Source: Reyranella sp.
Lineage (GTDB): Bacteria; Pseudomonadota; Alphaproteobacteria; Reyranellales; Reyranellaceae
Direction: 5' to 3'
Length of the DNA stretch: 43,763 nt
Assembly (NCBI GenBank): GCA_021732285.1
Contig: JAKFVH010000086.1
Coordinates: 1 to 43,763, forward strand
Part shown: one piece after another, positions 27,794 through 36,879 of the stretch
How positions within the stretch are numbered: position 1 is the stretch's first letter
Layout: each line of letters begins with the position of its first letter
Program-made: the position numbers and the translations under genes
The notes under the pieces: generated by a model
What the model was told of the DNA's origin: nothing
The model's input: only the letters and a program-made list of their open reading frames with translations
Database searches by the model: none

Positions 27794-30676
27794 TTACCCC
27801 ATTGGCTTCGTCAGGAAATCCTGGTCGGACGCTGGCGCCTGAGCGACAACGCCCGCCCCTTCGCCGGCCGGCGTGGCAAAGGCGGCCGCCATGTAGTTGG
27901 TGAAGAGCGACACGTAACCAGGATTCGGATCGTTGGCTTCGAGCGGCAGGGACGAACCGACGACGCCGCTCGAGTTGAAGTCCTGGTTGAAGCTCGTCTC
28001 GAGCGCCCGCAACGCCGCGCTGTTGCCCGTCATCACGTTGCTCGACGACAGGAAGTTGCCGCCGAGGTCGGTCGTCCACAGCGTGTACTGGTCGGCCGAG
28101 CCGTTCTTCCACACGACCTGGTAGCCGCCGCTCCAGCGCTCCGTGCCCAGCACCGTCCAGGCGCTCGACCCGGCAACGACATTGTTGCCGTTCTGGCGCA
28201 GCATGGCGCCGCTCGTGCCGGACCCCTGGTACATGAAGTAGAGGTCCGCGACCCTGGCCAGCTTGGTCGTTCCGGCGGTCTCGACGTCATACGAAAAGAC
28301 GCCGGTCACTGAATCGCCGTTGAAATTCTGCCCGAAGGAGGCCTCCAGCGATTCCAGCGCGTAGCTGCCGCCCGACATCACGTTGCTCGACGACAGGAAA
28401 TTGCCGCCGAGGTCGGTCGTCCAGATGGCATACTGGTCAGCGGTGCCGTTCTGCCAGACGACCTGGTAACCGCCGCTCCATCTCTCCACGCCGAGCACCG
28501 TCCACGCGCTCGAGCCCCAGACGACGTAGTCGCCGTTCTGCCGCAGCGTCGCGCCCGACGAGCCGCTGCCCTGGTACATGAAATACATGTCGCCAACGAC
28601 GGCCAGATTCGTCGATCCGGCGCTCTCCCTCACCGTCGAGACAGTACCGATGACGGTGTCGCCGTTGAGGTCCTGCCCGAACGGCACCTCGAGGGATTGC
28701 AGGCGGTAGCTGATCGCGTTGACGAGCGGGCCATTCGATTGGTAGTTGCCGCCCAAATCCGTGTTCCACATCACATACTGGTCGGCAGCCCCGTTCTTCC
28801 ACCACACGGCATAGCCATTGGGCTGCTGTTCCGCGCCGATGATGCGCCAGCTGCCGTTCGAGCCCACCGCGAAGGTCGAGCCGTTCAGGCGAAGCTTGGG
28901 ACCCAGCGCGCCGTTGGACGAATCGAGGTAATAGGCGCTGCCGACCTGCGACACGGCCGTCAGCCCGACCGATTCGGTGGTGCTGACCGACTGGAAGCTG
29001 AAATCGCTCGCCACCAGGTTCGTCCGGGTGAAGTTGCTCAGCGTCAACGTGTCGCCGCCGCCCAGGTCGATGAAGGTATTGCCACCGACCTGCATGGACC
29101 GCGAGTAGACCTGGTACAGGTTGTGCACGTAGTCGAAGGCGGTGAAGTCGATCTTGTCACCGTCGGAATGGACGAAATCGGCGACGGTGTCCCGGCCGTA
29201 GCCGAACGAGAAGTAGTAGGTGTCGGCGCCGCTGCCGCCGGACAACGTGTCGCTGCCGCTGGAGCCGTTGAGGAAGTCGTTGCCGGCGTCGCCGAACAGC
29301 ACGTCGTCCCCCGCCATGCCGTTCAGGCCGTCGTTGCCAGAGTTGCCGTGAATGACGTCGCCCAGGACCGTGCCCATCAAGCTGTCGGTGCCCGTGGTGC
29401 CGTTATAGATGAGGCTCAGCGCCTGGCCGGCCCAGCCATAGGCGTCGACCCGCTTGTAGAAGGCGTTGGTGTTGGCGACGTTGTCGTTCTCGTCGTCGCC
29501 GTCGTAGATCGTCGCCGCGCCAGCCAGCATGGTCGACTTGAGTTCGGCGACCGAAAGGAAGCGGCCGCCGTAGGTCATGGCCAGCTGCTGCATCAGCGGC
29601 ACAAGCCCGGCGACGTGCGGCGCGGCCTGGCTCGTTCCGGACATGGAGACGGTGCCGCCGTTCCAGTTTGCGCCGACGATCTCGCCGCCCGGCGCGAAGA
29701 TCGTCGTCATCGACGTGCTGCGCTGGGAGAAGGAGATGATGCGATCGGGGCCGGTGCTGTTGTCCCTCGCCCCGGTGCCCCAGCTATAAGGGCCGCCGGC
29801 GTTGCGGTCTCATACGGCACCGATCGACCACGCATTGGGATCGGACGAAGGCGACGCGACCCCTTGGGAGCCCGTGTAGCTGTTGCCGGACGCCACGACG
29901 ACAGCCGTGCCGGCGGAAACAAGGCTGGCCATCTGGGTGGAATAGGAGGTCGTTCCCGGCGAATTATTGAAGGTCGTCGTGCCGAGCGACATGTTCACCG
30001 ACACGACGTTGTAGGCCGCACGGTTGGCGACCACCCAGTTCAGAGCTGCCTGGATGTCGGAGGTGAAAGCCGAGCCGCTTCCGTCCGGGAAGACCTTCAG
30101 CGCGATGATGTTCACGCCAGGCGCCATGCCCGTGTAAGTGGGGTCGGATGAGCCGATGATGCTGGCGACGTTCGAGCCGTGACCGTTGAAGTCCGAGGCG
30201 TTCGAATCGCCGTAATAGTAGTCGTAGTTGTAGACGATGCGATCGGAGATGCCGTCGCGGTTGGCGTCGCCGCCGAAGAAGCCGTGATTGAGATCGATGC
30301 CGGTGTCGATCACCACCACCGACAGGCCGCTTCCGTTGAGGAAGTTGAAGCGGACATCGGCGCGCATCTGGTCAACGCGGACCAGAGACGAGTCCGCCTG
30401 CGCGAAGGGCGTGATCACGTCTTCGGCAGCGGGCACTGCCGCAGCAGCCGTTGCGTCGGACGCCGCAGGCTGTTGATTGCTTGATGAAGTCGACCCGACT
30501 TCTGCTGCGGGCGGTACCGCCCACATTGCCCTCGAGGAGAAGCCGAACGGACTATCTCCATCGCCGCTCGTGTCGACGCCATTCAACCGCGAATCGTCGA
30601 AGCCGCCCTGCCCGGCGTCATCCGTCGTCCCACGCCTGAGGCCTCGACCGAAACCGCCGCCGAAACGGTTTGTCAT
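27794..30676 (-). pseudogene. RTX subtilisin-like protease (S8), interrupted by one in-frame TGA
   Basis: One reading frame of about 960 codons split by a single TGA at 29810-29812. Before it lie the subtilase Asp (VVVIDTGIDLNH) and His (FNGHGSNVAS) motifs. After it, still in the same frame, come ATIF/APGG and the catalytic Ser motif SGTSQAAPHVAG. Then RTX nonapeptide repeats, a serralysin-type C-domain, three Trp-rich repeats (W_rich_C-like, ADQY..WTTDLGGN) with DxNGD loops, and a C-terminal tail ending FLTKPMG. The TGA follows SIGAV and precedes DRNAGGPYSWG, where a Trp (TGG) would be expected, so one base change explains it. ATG 30676 is preferred over GTG 30739 because the equivalent ATG is conserved upstream of the metalloprotease. 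The 638-residue part after ATG 29710 would lack Asp and His. No signal peptide, as expected for type I export. Confidence 0.85.
27797..29243 (-). repeat. Shared RTX/Trp-rich tail, copy in the subtilase
   Basis: This segment encodes the tail that is nearly identical in amino acids, and over long runs in DNA, to 31861-33677 in the metalloprotease gene. It carries three Trp-rich units of about 110 residues, against four in the other copy, with the same start (LDSSNGALGP) and end (GEGAGVVAQAP). Confidence 0.85.
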
Positions 30677-30726
30677 GAAATCGTCCCAATGCGGGATGCC
30701 GTACACGGCAATCCCCCCGAACTCAC

Positions 30727-30865
30727 GATTGCCGCTCACCCATCCCGCGCACCGGCAACCTTTTTGCGCGCTCGAACGCTACTCTATAAGAACACGGGCC
30801 ATACTAGACCATTCCGCAACCGGCCGGTAGAGCGGCAAAATATCTCCCGCCCCCTGCGCGCCGCC
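30727..30865 (-). promoter_or_regulatory. Conserved upstream block of the subtilase gene
   Basis: This stretch aligns with 34953-35090 upstream of the metalloprotease: shared runs include GATTGCCGCT, CGCGCACCGGCAACCT, GCGCGCTCGAA, ACTAGACCATT and GGTAGAGCGGCAAA. The surrounding non-coding DNA shows no such similarity, so the block is probably the duplicated promoter and leader. Exact -35/-10 boxes were not assigned. Confidence 0.65.
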
Positions 30866-30921
30866 GCACCGCCCCGGACTTGCCGCAATTTCTTATGAAG
30901 GGCCGGCCGTGGATCCGATTA

Positions 30922-31858
30922 GGGCCTGTCCTCAATTAGAGGAAGCATCGGCGCAATATTAGAATCGGATCGCCGGGCGGGGCGAATCGATCTTGCGTTG
31001 TCGCCGGCGAGGCTGCTTTTGCGCCGGACTGAACTACCCAAGAGAGGAGGAGCATGATTCTTGGCAAGTCAGCTGCCGGGGAGCTGACAGATGCGCCGTT
31101 ACGCCGTTCGCGACGACCAATGGGATCGGATCAAAGATTTTCTGCCCGGACGTGACGGTCACGTCGGGGCGACCGCCCGGGACAATCGGCTGTTTGTCGA
31201 TGCCGTGATCTACCGCTATCGCGCGGGCATTCCTTGGCGCGACCTGCCCGAGCGCTTCGGCGATTGGAAGGCGGTTCACACGCGGTTCAGCCGATGGGCC
31301 AAGAGCGGCGTGTGGCGCACGATGTTCGAACTTCTGGCGGCCGACGCGGACAACGAATACGCCATGATCGACAGCACCATCGTGCGCGCCCATCAGCATA
31401 GTGCCGGCGCCCAAAAAAACACGGCGACGATCAAGCGATCGGCCGCAGCAAAGGCGGTTTGAGCACCAAGATCCATACCTTGGTCGATGCCTTGGGCAAT
31501 CCAGTCGGCTTCTTCCTGACCCCGGGCCAAGCCCATGATCTGCAGGGAGCTGACGCGCTGTTGCCCCACATGCAAGCCGATACTCTGCTGGCCGACAAAG
31601 CCTTCGATGCCGACCAGCGCGTCATCCAACCTCTCGAGGCAGCAGGCAAGACCTGCGTCATCCCGCCCAAGAGCAACCGAAAAAACCCGCGCCCTTACGA
31701 CAAAGACATCTACAAGGCCCGACATCTCATCGAGAACTTCTACTGCAGGCTCAAGCAATTCCGTGCCATCGCCACCCGATACGACAAGACCGCCAGAAAT
31801 TTCCTCGCCGCTATCCACCTCGCCGCTGCTATCATTTGGCTCAATTGACGACAGGCCC
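30922..31858 (+). mobile_element. IS5-family insertion sequence (IS427-like group)
   Basis: A 937-bp element with terminal inverted repeats starting GGGCCTGTC (15 of the first 16 bases match between ends) and a TA target duplication at 30920-30921 and 31859-31860. It contains a frameshifted DDE transposase on the plus strand, opposite to the surrounding protease genes. The left 169 bp before the transposase start has no coding content. The ends and both transposase parts look intact, so it may be active. Confidence 0.88.
31091..31848 (+). CDS. IS5-family transposase made by -1 frameshift
   Basis: Two overlapping frames (31091-31462 and 31459-31848) join by a -1 shift at the A7 run 31413-31419. 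The joined product continues from IVRAHQHSAGAQKK into HGDDQAIGRSKGGLSTKIHT, exactly the usual core of IS427-group transposases. The DDE residues are the Asp of MIDSTIVRAH, the Asp of LLADKAFD, and the Glu of LIENFYCRLKQ. The N-terminal part has the DUF4096-type start MRRYAVRDDQWDRIKDFLPG. Total about 252 residues after the shift, the normal size. The two frames alone would give inactive halves. Confidence 0.9.
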
Positions 31859-34815
31859 TAGCCGATCGGCTTTGTCAGGAAATCCTGGTCGGACGATGGC
31901 GCCTGGGCGACAACGCCCGCCCCTTCGCCGGCCGGCGTGGCGAAGGCGGAAGCCATGTAGTTGGTGAAGAGCGACACGTCCGCGGCGTTGGGATCGTTGG
32001 TCCAGTTGTCCACGGCGAGGTCCATCATCTCCGGCAGCTGGGACGAACCAACGACGCCGCTCGAGTTGAAGTCCTGGTTGAAGCTCGTCTCGAGCGCCCG
32101 CAACGCTGCGCTGTTGCCCGTCATCACGTTGCTCGACGACAGGAAATTGCCGCCGAGGTCGGTCGTCCACAGCGTGTACTGGTCGGCCGAGCCGTTCTTC
32201 CACACGACCTGGTAGCCGCCGCTCCACCGCTCCGTGCCGAGCACCGTCCAGGCGCTCGAACCCGCGACGACGTAGTCGCCGTTCTGGCGCAGCACGGCGC
32301 CGGTCGAGCCGGAACCCTGATACATGAAATAGAAGTCGGCGACCCTGGCCAGCTTGGTCGTTCCGGCCTGCTCGATCAGCGTCGAGGTGACACCGATCGT
32401 TCCATCGCTGTTGAAGTCCTGCACGAAGCTGGATTCGAGCGATTCGAGCGCGTAGCTACCCGACGACATCACGCCACTCGAAGCCAGGAAATTGCCACCG
32501 AGGTCGGTCGTCCACAAGGCGAACTGGTTGGTCGAGGTGTTCCGCCACACAGCCTGGTAGCCGCCGCTCCAGCGCTCCGCGCCCAGCGCCGTCCAGGTGC
32601 TGCCTACCGCCATGGCGGGGCTGCCGTTCTGCTTCAGAACCGCGCCCGTCGTGCCGCTGCCCTGATACATGAAGTAGAAATCGGCGACCCGGGCGAGCTT
32701 GGTCGCTCCGGCCGTCTCGATCACCGTCGACACCGTACCGATCGTTGCATCGCCGTTGAGATCCTGTCCGAAGGTGGTCTCCAGCGACTGCAGGGCGTAG
32801 CTGGACGAATTGAGCAGCGAGCTCGACGACCAGAAGTTGCCGACGATGTCGGTCGTCCAGATGGCGTACTGGTCGGCGGTGCCGTTCTGCCAGACGACCT
32901 GGTAGCCGCCGCTCCAGCGCTCCACGCCGAGCACCGACCAGGGGCTCGAACCCCACACGACGTAGTCGCCGTTCTGCCGCAGCGTCGCGCCCGACGAGCC
33001 GCTGCCCTGGTACATGAAATACATGTCGCCAACCACGGCCAGCTTCGTCGATCCGGCGCTCTCCCTCACCGTCGAGACAGTACCGATGATGGTGTCGCCG
33101 TTGAGGTCCTGCCCGAATGCCCCCTCGAGCGATTGCAGGCGGTAGCTGATCGCGTTGACGATGGGGCCATTCGAGACGTAGTTGCCGCCAAAGTCCGCGT
33201 TCCACATCACGAACTGGTCGGCCGCGCCGTTCTTCCACCACATGGCATAGCCATTGGGCTGCTGTTCCGCGCCGATGATGCGCCAATTGCCGTTCGAGCC
33301 CACGGTGAAGGCGGAGCCGTTCAGGCGCAGCTGCGGCCCCAGCGCGCCGTTGGACGAATCCAGGAAGTAGCCGTTGCCGACCTGCGTCGTGGCCGTCGCG
33401 CCGACCGACTCCGTGACGCTGACGAACTGGAATTTGAAATCGCTGGCCACCAGGTTCGTCCTGGTGAAATTGGACAGCGTCAGCGTGTCGCCGCCGCCCA
33501 GGTCGATGAAGGTATTGCCACCGACCTGCATCGACCGCGAGTAGACCTGGTACAGGTTGTGCACGTAGGCAAACGAGGTGAAATCGATCTTGTCGCCGTC
33601 GGAATGGCTAAAATCGGCGACGGTGTCCTGGCCGTAGCCGAACGTGACGTAGAAGCTGTCGGCGCCGGTGCCGCCAATCAAGAAATCGTTGCCGGTCCCG
33701 CCGTCAAGGAAGTCGGCGCCGCCAAGGCCATTCAGCGTGTCGGCGCCGGCGCCGCCATGGATCGCGTTGTCGGCCGCGTTGCCGGTGATGCTGTCGTTGC
33801 CGGACCCTGTGAAGACATTGCCGATCAGCGAACGTGTGTCGCCATTGTATTGCAGGGCATTGTAGATATTGCCGCGTGCGTAGATCTCGCCGAATGGCTT
33901 CGACTGGGCGCGGGCATTGAGGTCGGCGAGTTGTGCCGATGAGAACAGCATCCAACCGCCGGGCTGCATATCAATGACCTGGTTTTGGCTGAAGTTGCTC
34001 AAATCGTAGGTCGAAGTCGCACCCGCGGTCCAAATCGTCGAGAAGATATGATTGTCGACGGGCGTTCCCTGCGAAGAGCCGTTGATGAACGCAGTGCCGG
34101 TCGTCGACGACCACGTATATGTATTGTTGGCCCCGACTTGATTGAAGTTGGCGCCATACATGTATTGAAGCGCAGCGATGTCATACATCATGTAAGTCTG
34201 CGACGAGGTGCTCGCCGTGGAGAAACCGTCCGTCGACCCGATATAGTTCGCGTAGTTCATCAAGGAAAATTCAATGTCGAGGCGGTTGGCATTCATCACG
34301 CCATACGTGTTGTTGTCCTGACCGTGCTTGAGGCCAACGGCGTGGCCGATCTCATGAAGAACGGCCTGGCCGGAATCGAAGTTGCCCATCACTGGATTCC
34401 GGCCGGTTCCGCCAAAGAACACGTCGCCGCCGCGTACAGACGTCGCCGGATAGTAAGCGTAGGCAGTCGGCGGTGAGGAAGAATTTGCCAGCCGGAGCGC
34501 CGCATGCGTACTGGTCGTCTCTGTTATCTGGGTGAAGGTCAGGTTCGTGTAGGTGCCGATCAGGTAAAGCGCGCGCTGTGTCTCGTTCCGCTGCTGGGTC
34601 GTCAGCGCGCTGAAGTTGTTGTACGGCGCCGGATCACCGTAGCTGCTCTGCGTGCCATAGACGGACGAAGAGGTCGGAAAACTGTAGGTGATGGTTGTGC
34701 TGTTCCAGGCTGCCCCGGACAGGATGCTCGATAAGTTCTGCTGGTCCGCAGCGCTCAGCGATGCGCTGGTGTTCCGTGCGACCGACCTTACCCCTATGCC
34801 GCTAGATCCCGACAT
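31858..34815 (-). CDS. RTX serralysin-type zinc metalloprotease (M10B) with Trp-rich repeats
   Basis: A 985-residue secreted protease. The zinc motif HEIGHAVGLKH has ligands His154, His158 and His164 with Glu155 as base, and the Met-turn is SLMNY with Met186. RTX Ca-binding nonapeptides (GGAGADTLNGLGG and similar) follow near 350-395, then a serralysin C-domain, four Trp-rich W_rich_C-like repeats (ADQY..WTTDLGGN) with EF-hand-like DLNGD loops, and a tail with SLFTNYMASAFATP ending FLTKPIG. There is no N-terminal signal, which fits type I export by the nearby ABC/HlyD pair. ATG 34815 has a strong GGGGAGG site. The stop TAG is shared with the IS end: its last base comes from the insertion. Confidence 0.93.
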   Translation of the reverse strand: MSGSSGIGVRSVARNTSASLSAADQQNLSSILSGAAWNSTTITYSFPTSSSVYGTQSSYGDPAPYNNFSALTTQQRNETQRALYLIGTYTNLTFTQITETTSTHAALRLANSSSPPTAYAYYPATSVRGGDVFFGGTGRNPVMGNFDSGQAVLHEIGHAVGLKHGQDNNTYGVMNANRLDIEFSLMNYANYIGSTDGFSTASTSSQTYMMYDIAALQYMYGANFNQVGANNTYTWSSTTGTAFINGSSQGTPVDNHIFSTIWTAGATSTYDLSNFSQNQVIDMQPGGWMLFSSAQLADLNARAQSKPFGEIYARGNIYNALQYNGDTRSLIGNVFTGSGNDSITGNAADNAIHGGAGADTLNGLGGADFLDGGTGNDFLIGGTGADSFYVTFGYGQDTVADFSHSDGDKIDFTSFAYVHNLYQVYSRSMQVGGNTFIDLGGGDTLTLSNFTRTNLVASDFKFQFVSVTESVGATATTQVGNGYFLDSSNGALGPQLRLNGSAFTVGSNGNWRIIGAEQQPNGYAMWWKNGAADQFVMWNADFGGNYVSNGPIVNAISYRLQSLEGAFGQDLNGDTIIGTVSTVRESAGSTKLAVVGDMYFMYQGSGSSGATLRQNGDYVVWGSSPWSVLGVERWSGGYQVVWQNGTADQYAIWTTDIVGNFWSSSSLLNSSSYALQSLETTFGQDLNGDATIGTVSTVIETAGATKLARVADFYFMYQGSGTTGAVLKQNGSPAMAVGSTWTALGAERWSGGYQAVWRNTSTNQFALWTTDLGGNFLASSGVMSSGSYALESLESSFVQDFNSDGTIGVTSTLIEQAGTTKLARVADFYFMYQGSGSTGAVLRQNGDYVVAGSSAWTVLGTERWSGGYQVVWKNGSADQYTLWTTDLGGNFLSSSNVMTGNSAALRALETSFNQDFNSSGVVGSSQLPEMMDLAVDNWTNDPNAADVSLFTNYMASAFATPAGEGAGVVAQAPSSDQDFLTKPIG
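31861..33677 (-). repeat. Shared RTX/Trp-rich tail, copy in the metalloprotease
   Basis: This is the tail-coding partner of 27797-29243, in the same orientation about 4 kb away. Long stretches are near-identical in DNA, for example around 32055-32260 against 27962-28170. It has one more Trp-rich unit than the other copy and a different linker (PEMMDLAVDNW) before the final segment. Confidence 0.85.
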
Positions 34816-35117
34816 CTCAGGCCTCCCCGCTCAAGCTGCATTTCACGGCACAACAACGCCAATTGTGGATCCTCGCCATCAGCGATCATGCCGATGACGA
34901 CGACGCGCGCCTGACGCCTTGATTGAAACCGCCATCCCAAACGGTTTGCCATGATTGCCGCTTACCTGCCCGCGCACCGGCAACCTTGTGCGCGCTCGAA
35001 TGCCCTCTAGGAGCACGAGCTACACTAGACCATTTTGCAACCGTTTGGTAGAGCGGCAAACTACCTTCTCGCTCCCTGCAAGCCGCCGCCTCGACCTTCC
35101 CTTGTGAACGCCCGTTT
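34816..35117. other. 302-bp region upstream of the metalloprotease
   Basis: Contains the metalloprotease ribosome site next to its ATG, a vestigial start (ATG 34952 reading MANRLGW) matching the start of the subtilase gene, and the duplicated upstream block 34953-35090. The remainder shows nothing recognisable. Confidence 0.6.
34953..35090 (-). promoter_or_regulatory. Conserved upstream block of the metalloprotease gene
   Basis: Partner of 30727-30865. Relative to that copy the leader is shortened by about 50 bp just before the conserved ATG 34952. That ATG is out of frame with the protease and appears to be a relic; the protease itself starts at 34815. Confidence 0.6.
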
Positions 35118-35996
35118 CTAGTGCAGCGCCGGCGGCCTCACCTCGGCGAGGCCGTCCGCGTCGGTCGCCGATATGGTCGTGCGGATCATCGACCGCTCCT
35201 TGCGGTAGTCCCACGGCCGGCCGCGATGGAGCATGGCGCGGTTATCCCACATCACGGCGTCGCCCTGGCGCCACCGATGGGTGTAGACGAACTCGCGCCG
35301 GGTGGCCTCGTCCAGAAGCTCGGCCAGAAGCTGGCGGGCGTCGCGGTCGTCCATGCCGTCGATGGCATAGGCGTGACTCGCGACATAGAGCGCGCGGCGG
35401 TCGTTGGCCGGGTTGCGCCAGTTCAGCCGCCAGCGCACCGGCGGCAGGGCCTTGCGTTCCTCGGCGTTGGCAAGGTCGGGATGGATCTGGTCGCGGCTGT
35501 TGGCGTAGGAGTGGGTGGCGACGGCGTCCTTCAACCTCGCCTGCAGGTCGGCCGGCAGCCTCTCCCAGGCGAGCCGCGTCGACGTGAATTCGGTGTCGCC
35601 GTCCTCGCCCGGCAGCACGCGCGCGGTCAGCACCGAGGCGAGCGCCGGCGTCTTCTTGAAGGACGAATCGGTGTGCCAGAGCGCGTTGGCCTTGGCGACC
35701 AGCACCTGGCGATGATCGGGCGGCAGGATCTCGCCCTTCTCGCCGATGTTGGTCAGCTTGGAGTAGAAGCCGCCGGCGCCGAGCGACGCCACCTTGGTGA
35801 GCTCGAGCGGCCCGAAGGCGCGGCTGTAGGCGACCTGGATGTCGTCGGCGATGGTCTGGTCGCGGAACACCAGCAGGGAATGTTCCTCGAAGGCGGCGCG
35901 CACGGCCTTGTAGGCGTCGGCGTCCGACGCGACGTCGAGCATGCTGACGCCCCTGACCTCGACGCCGAATCCCGGTCCCAGCGGAACCAGCTCCAT
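35118..35996 (-). CDS. TauD/TfdA family dioxygenase
   Basis: A 292-residue Fe(II)/2-oxoglutarate-dependent dioxygenase. The iron triad is His108 and Asp110 in WHTDSSF and the distal His257 in AMLHRGRPW; Arg272 in MIRTTI is in place to hold 2-oxoglutarate. N-terminal strands VEVRGVSMLDVA and LLVFRDQTI match the family. TauD/TfdA enzymes hydroxylate compounds such as taurine or phenoxyacetates; no adjacent transporter or pathway gene identifies the substrate. ATG 35996 follows GAGGAGG. It is upstream of, and in the same direction as, the RTX locus, but the long gap with its own promoter block argues for separate transcription. Confidence 0.88.
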   Translation of the reverse strand: MELVPLGPGFGVEVRGVSMLDVASDADAYKAVRAAFEEHSLLVFRDQTIADDIQVAYSRAFGPLELTKVASLGAGGFYSKLTNIGEKGEILPPDHRQVLVAKANALWHTDSSFKKTPALASVLTARVLPGEDGDTEFTSTRLAWERLPADLQARLKDAVATHSYANSRDQIHPDLANAEERKALPPVRWRLNWRNPANDRRALYVASHAYAIDGMDDRDARQLLAELLDEATRREFVYTHRWRQGDAVMWDNRAMLHRGRPWDYRKERSMIRTTISATDADGLAEVRPPALH

Positions 35997-36096
35997 CGCG
36001 TTCCTCCTCGGTTCTTATAGGAGGGCGATTTTATCGCACGGCTACGGCAGACGGCTATAGTACGAAACTTGCATTAGTGGCATTGCAGACATCCTG

Positions 36097-36879
36097 ATGG
36101 CTTCCCCCTCCAATTCCGCGCCCCGCCTCGCCTTCGTCGCGGCGACGACACAAGCCGCCCGCAGCGCCCGGGCGCGGCTCGAGAAGCGCTATGGCGCGGT
36201 GCCGCCGGCCCAGGCCGACATCGTCGTGGCCCTGGGTGGCGACGGTCTGATGCTGCAGACACTCCATCGCAACATCCATCGCGGCACGCCGATCTACGGC
36301 ATGAACCTCGGCACCATCGGCTTCCTGATGAACACCTTCAAGGAAGCGGGCCTGCTGCAGCGCCTCAGGAACGCGCGGCAGGTCAGCCTGACGCCGTTGC
36401 GCATGCTGGCGGTCAACACGCGCGGCCGCGCCCACGAGGCCATCGCCATCAACGAGGTGTCGCTGCTGCGCTCCAGCCGGCAGACCGCCCGCGTCGCCGT
36501 CTCGGTCGACGGCCGCAAGCGCCTGCCCGACCTCTACTGCGACGGCGTGCTGGTGGCGACGCCCGCGGGTTCGACCGCCTACAACCTCTCCGCTCACGGC
36601 CCGATCCTGCCGCTGGGCGCGGGCCTGCTGGCGCTGACGCCGATCAACGCCTTCCGGCCGCGGCGCTGGCGCGGCGCGCTGCTGTCGCGCCATTCCAAGG
36701 TCGAGCTCACCGTGCTCGATCCGCGCAAGCGGCCTGTCGCCGCTGCCGCCGATTCCGTCGAGATCGCCAACGTCGCCCGCATCACGGTGACCGAAGCGAC
36801 CGACATCGACCTCACCCTGCTGTTCGATCCCGAGCACGATCTCGAGGAGCGCATCCTCAAGGAGCAGTTCGACCCTTGA
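36097..36879 (+). CDS. nadK: NAD kinase
   Basis: A 260-residue ATP-NAD kinase making NADP. The GGDG motif is at 47-50 in VALGGDGLML, and the NE/D motif is at Asn119-Glu120 in AINEVSL. The glycine-rich TPAGSTAYNLSAHGP segment near 165-180 completes the NAD site. The N-terminal extension is short, as in alphaproteobacterial NadK. No strong ribosome site precedes ATG 36097. The stop overlaps the next gene's TTG start (TTGA), so the AbrB-type gene is translationally coupled. Confidence 0.94.
   Translation: MASPSNSAPRLAFVAATTQAARSARARLEKRYGAVPPAQADIVVALGGDGLMLQTLHRNIHRGTPIYGMNLGTIGFLMNTFKEAGLLQRLRNARQVSLTPLRMLAVNTRGRAHEAIAINEVSLLRSSRQTARVAVSVDGRKRLPDLYCDGVLVATPAGSTAYNLSAHGPILPLGAGLLALTPINAFRPRRWRGALLSRHSKVELTVLDPRKRPVAAAADSVEIANVARITVTEATDIDLTLLFDPEHDLEERILKEQFDP

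Noticed and set aside
29810..29812. TGA read as selenocysteine
   Set aside because: Subtilases have no Sec at this place, the neighbouring residues predict Trp, and no SECIS-like hairpin is evident just after the codon.
27900..33650. Tandem repeats in the RTX genes as a CRISPR-like array
   Set aside because: Units are coding, about 330 bp long and without spacer structure. They are protein repeats.
34816..34952. ATG 34952 as the metalloprotease start
   Set aside because: It is out of frame with the protease, and ATG 34815 has a strong GGGGAGG site. The upstream ATG is interpreted as a relic.
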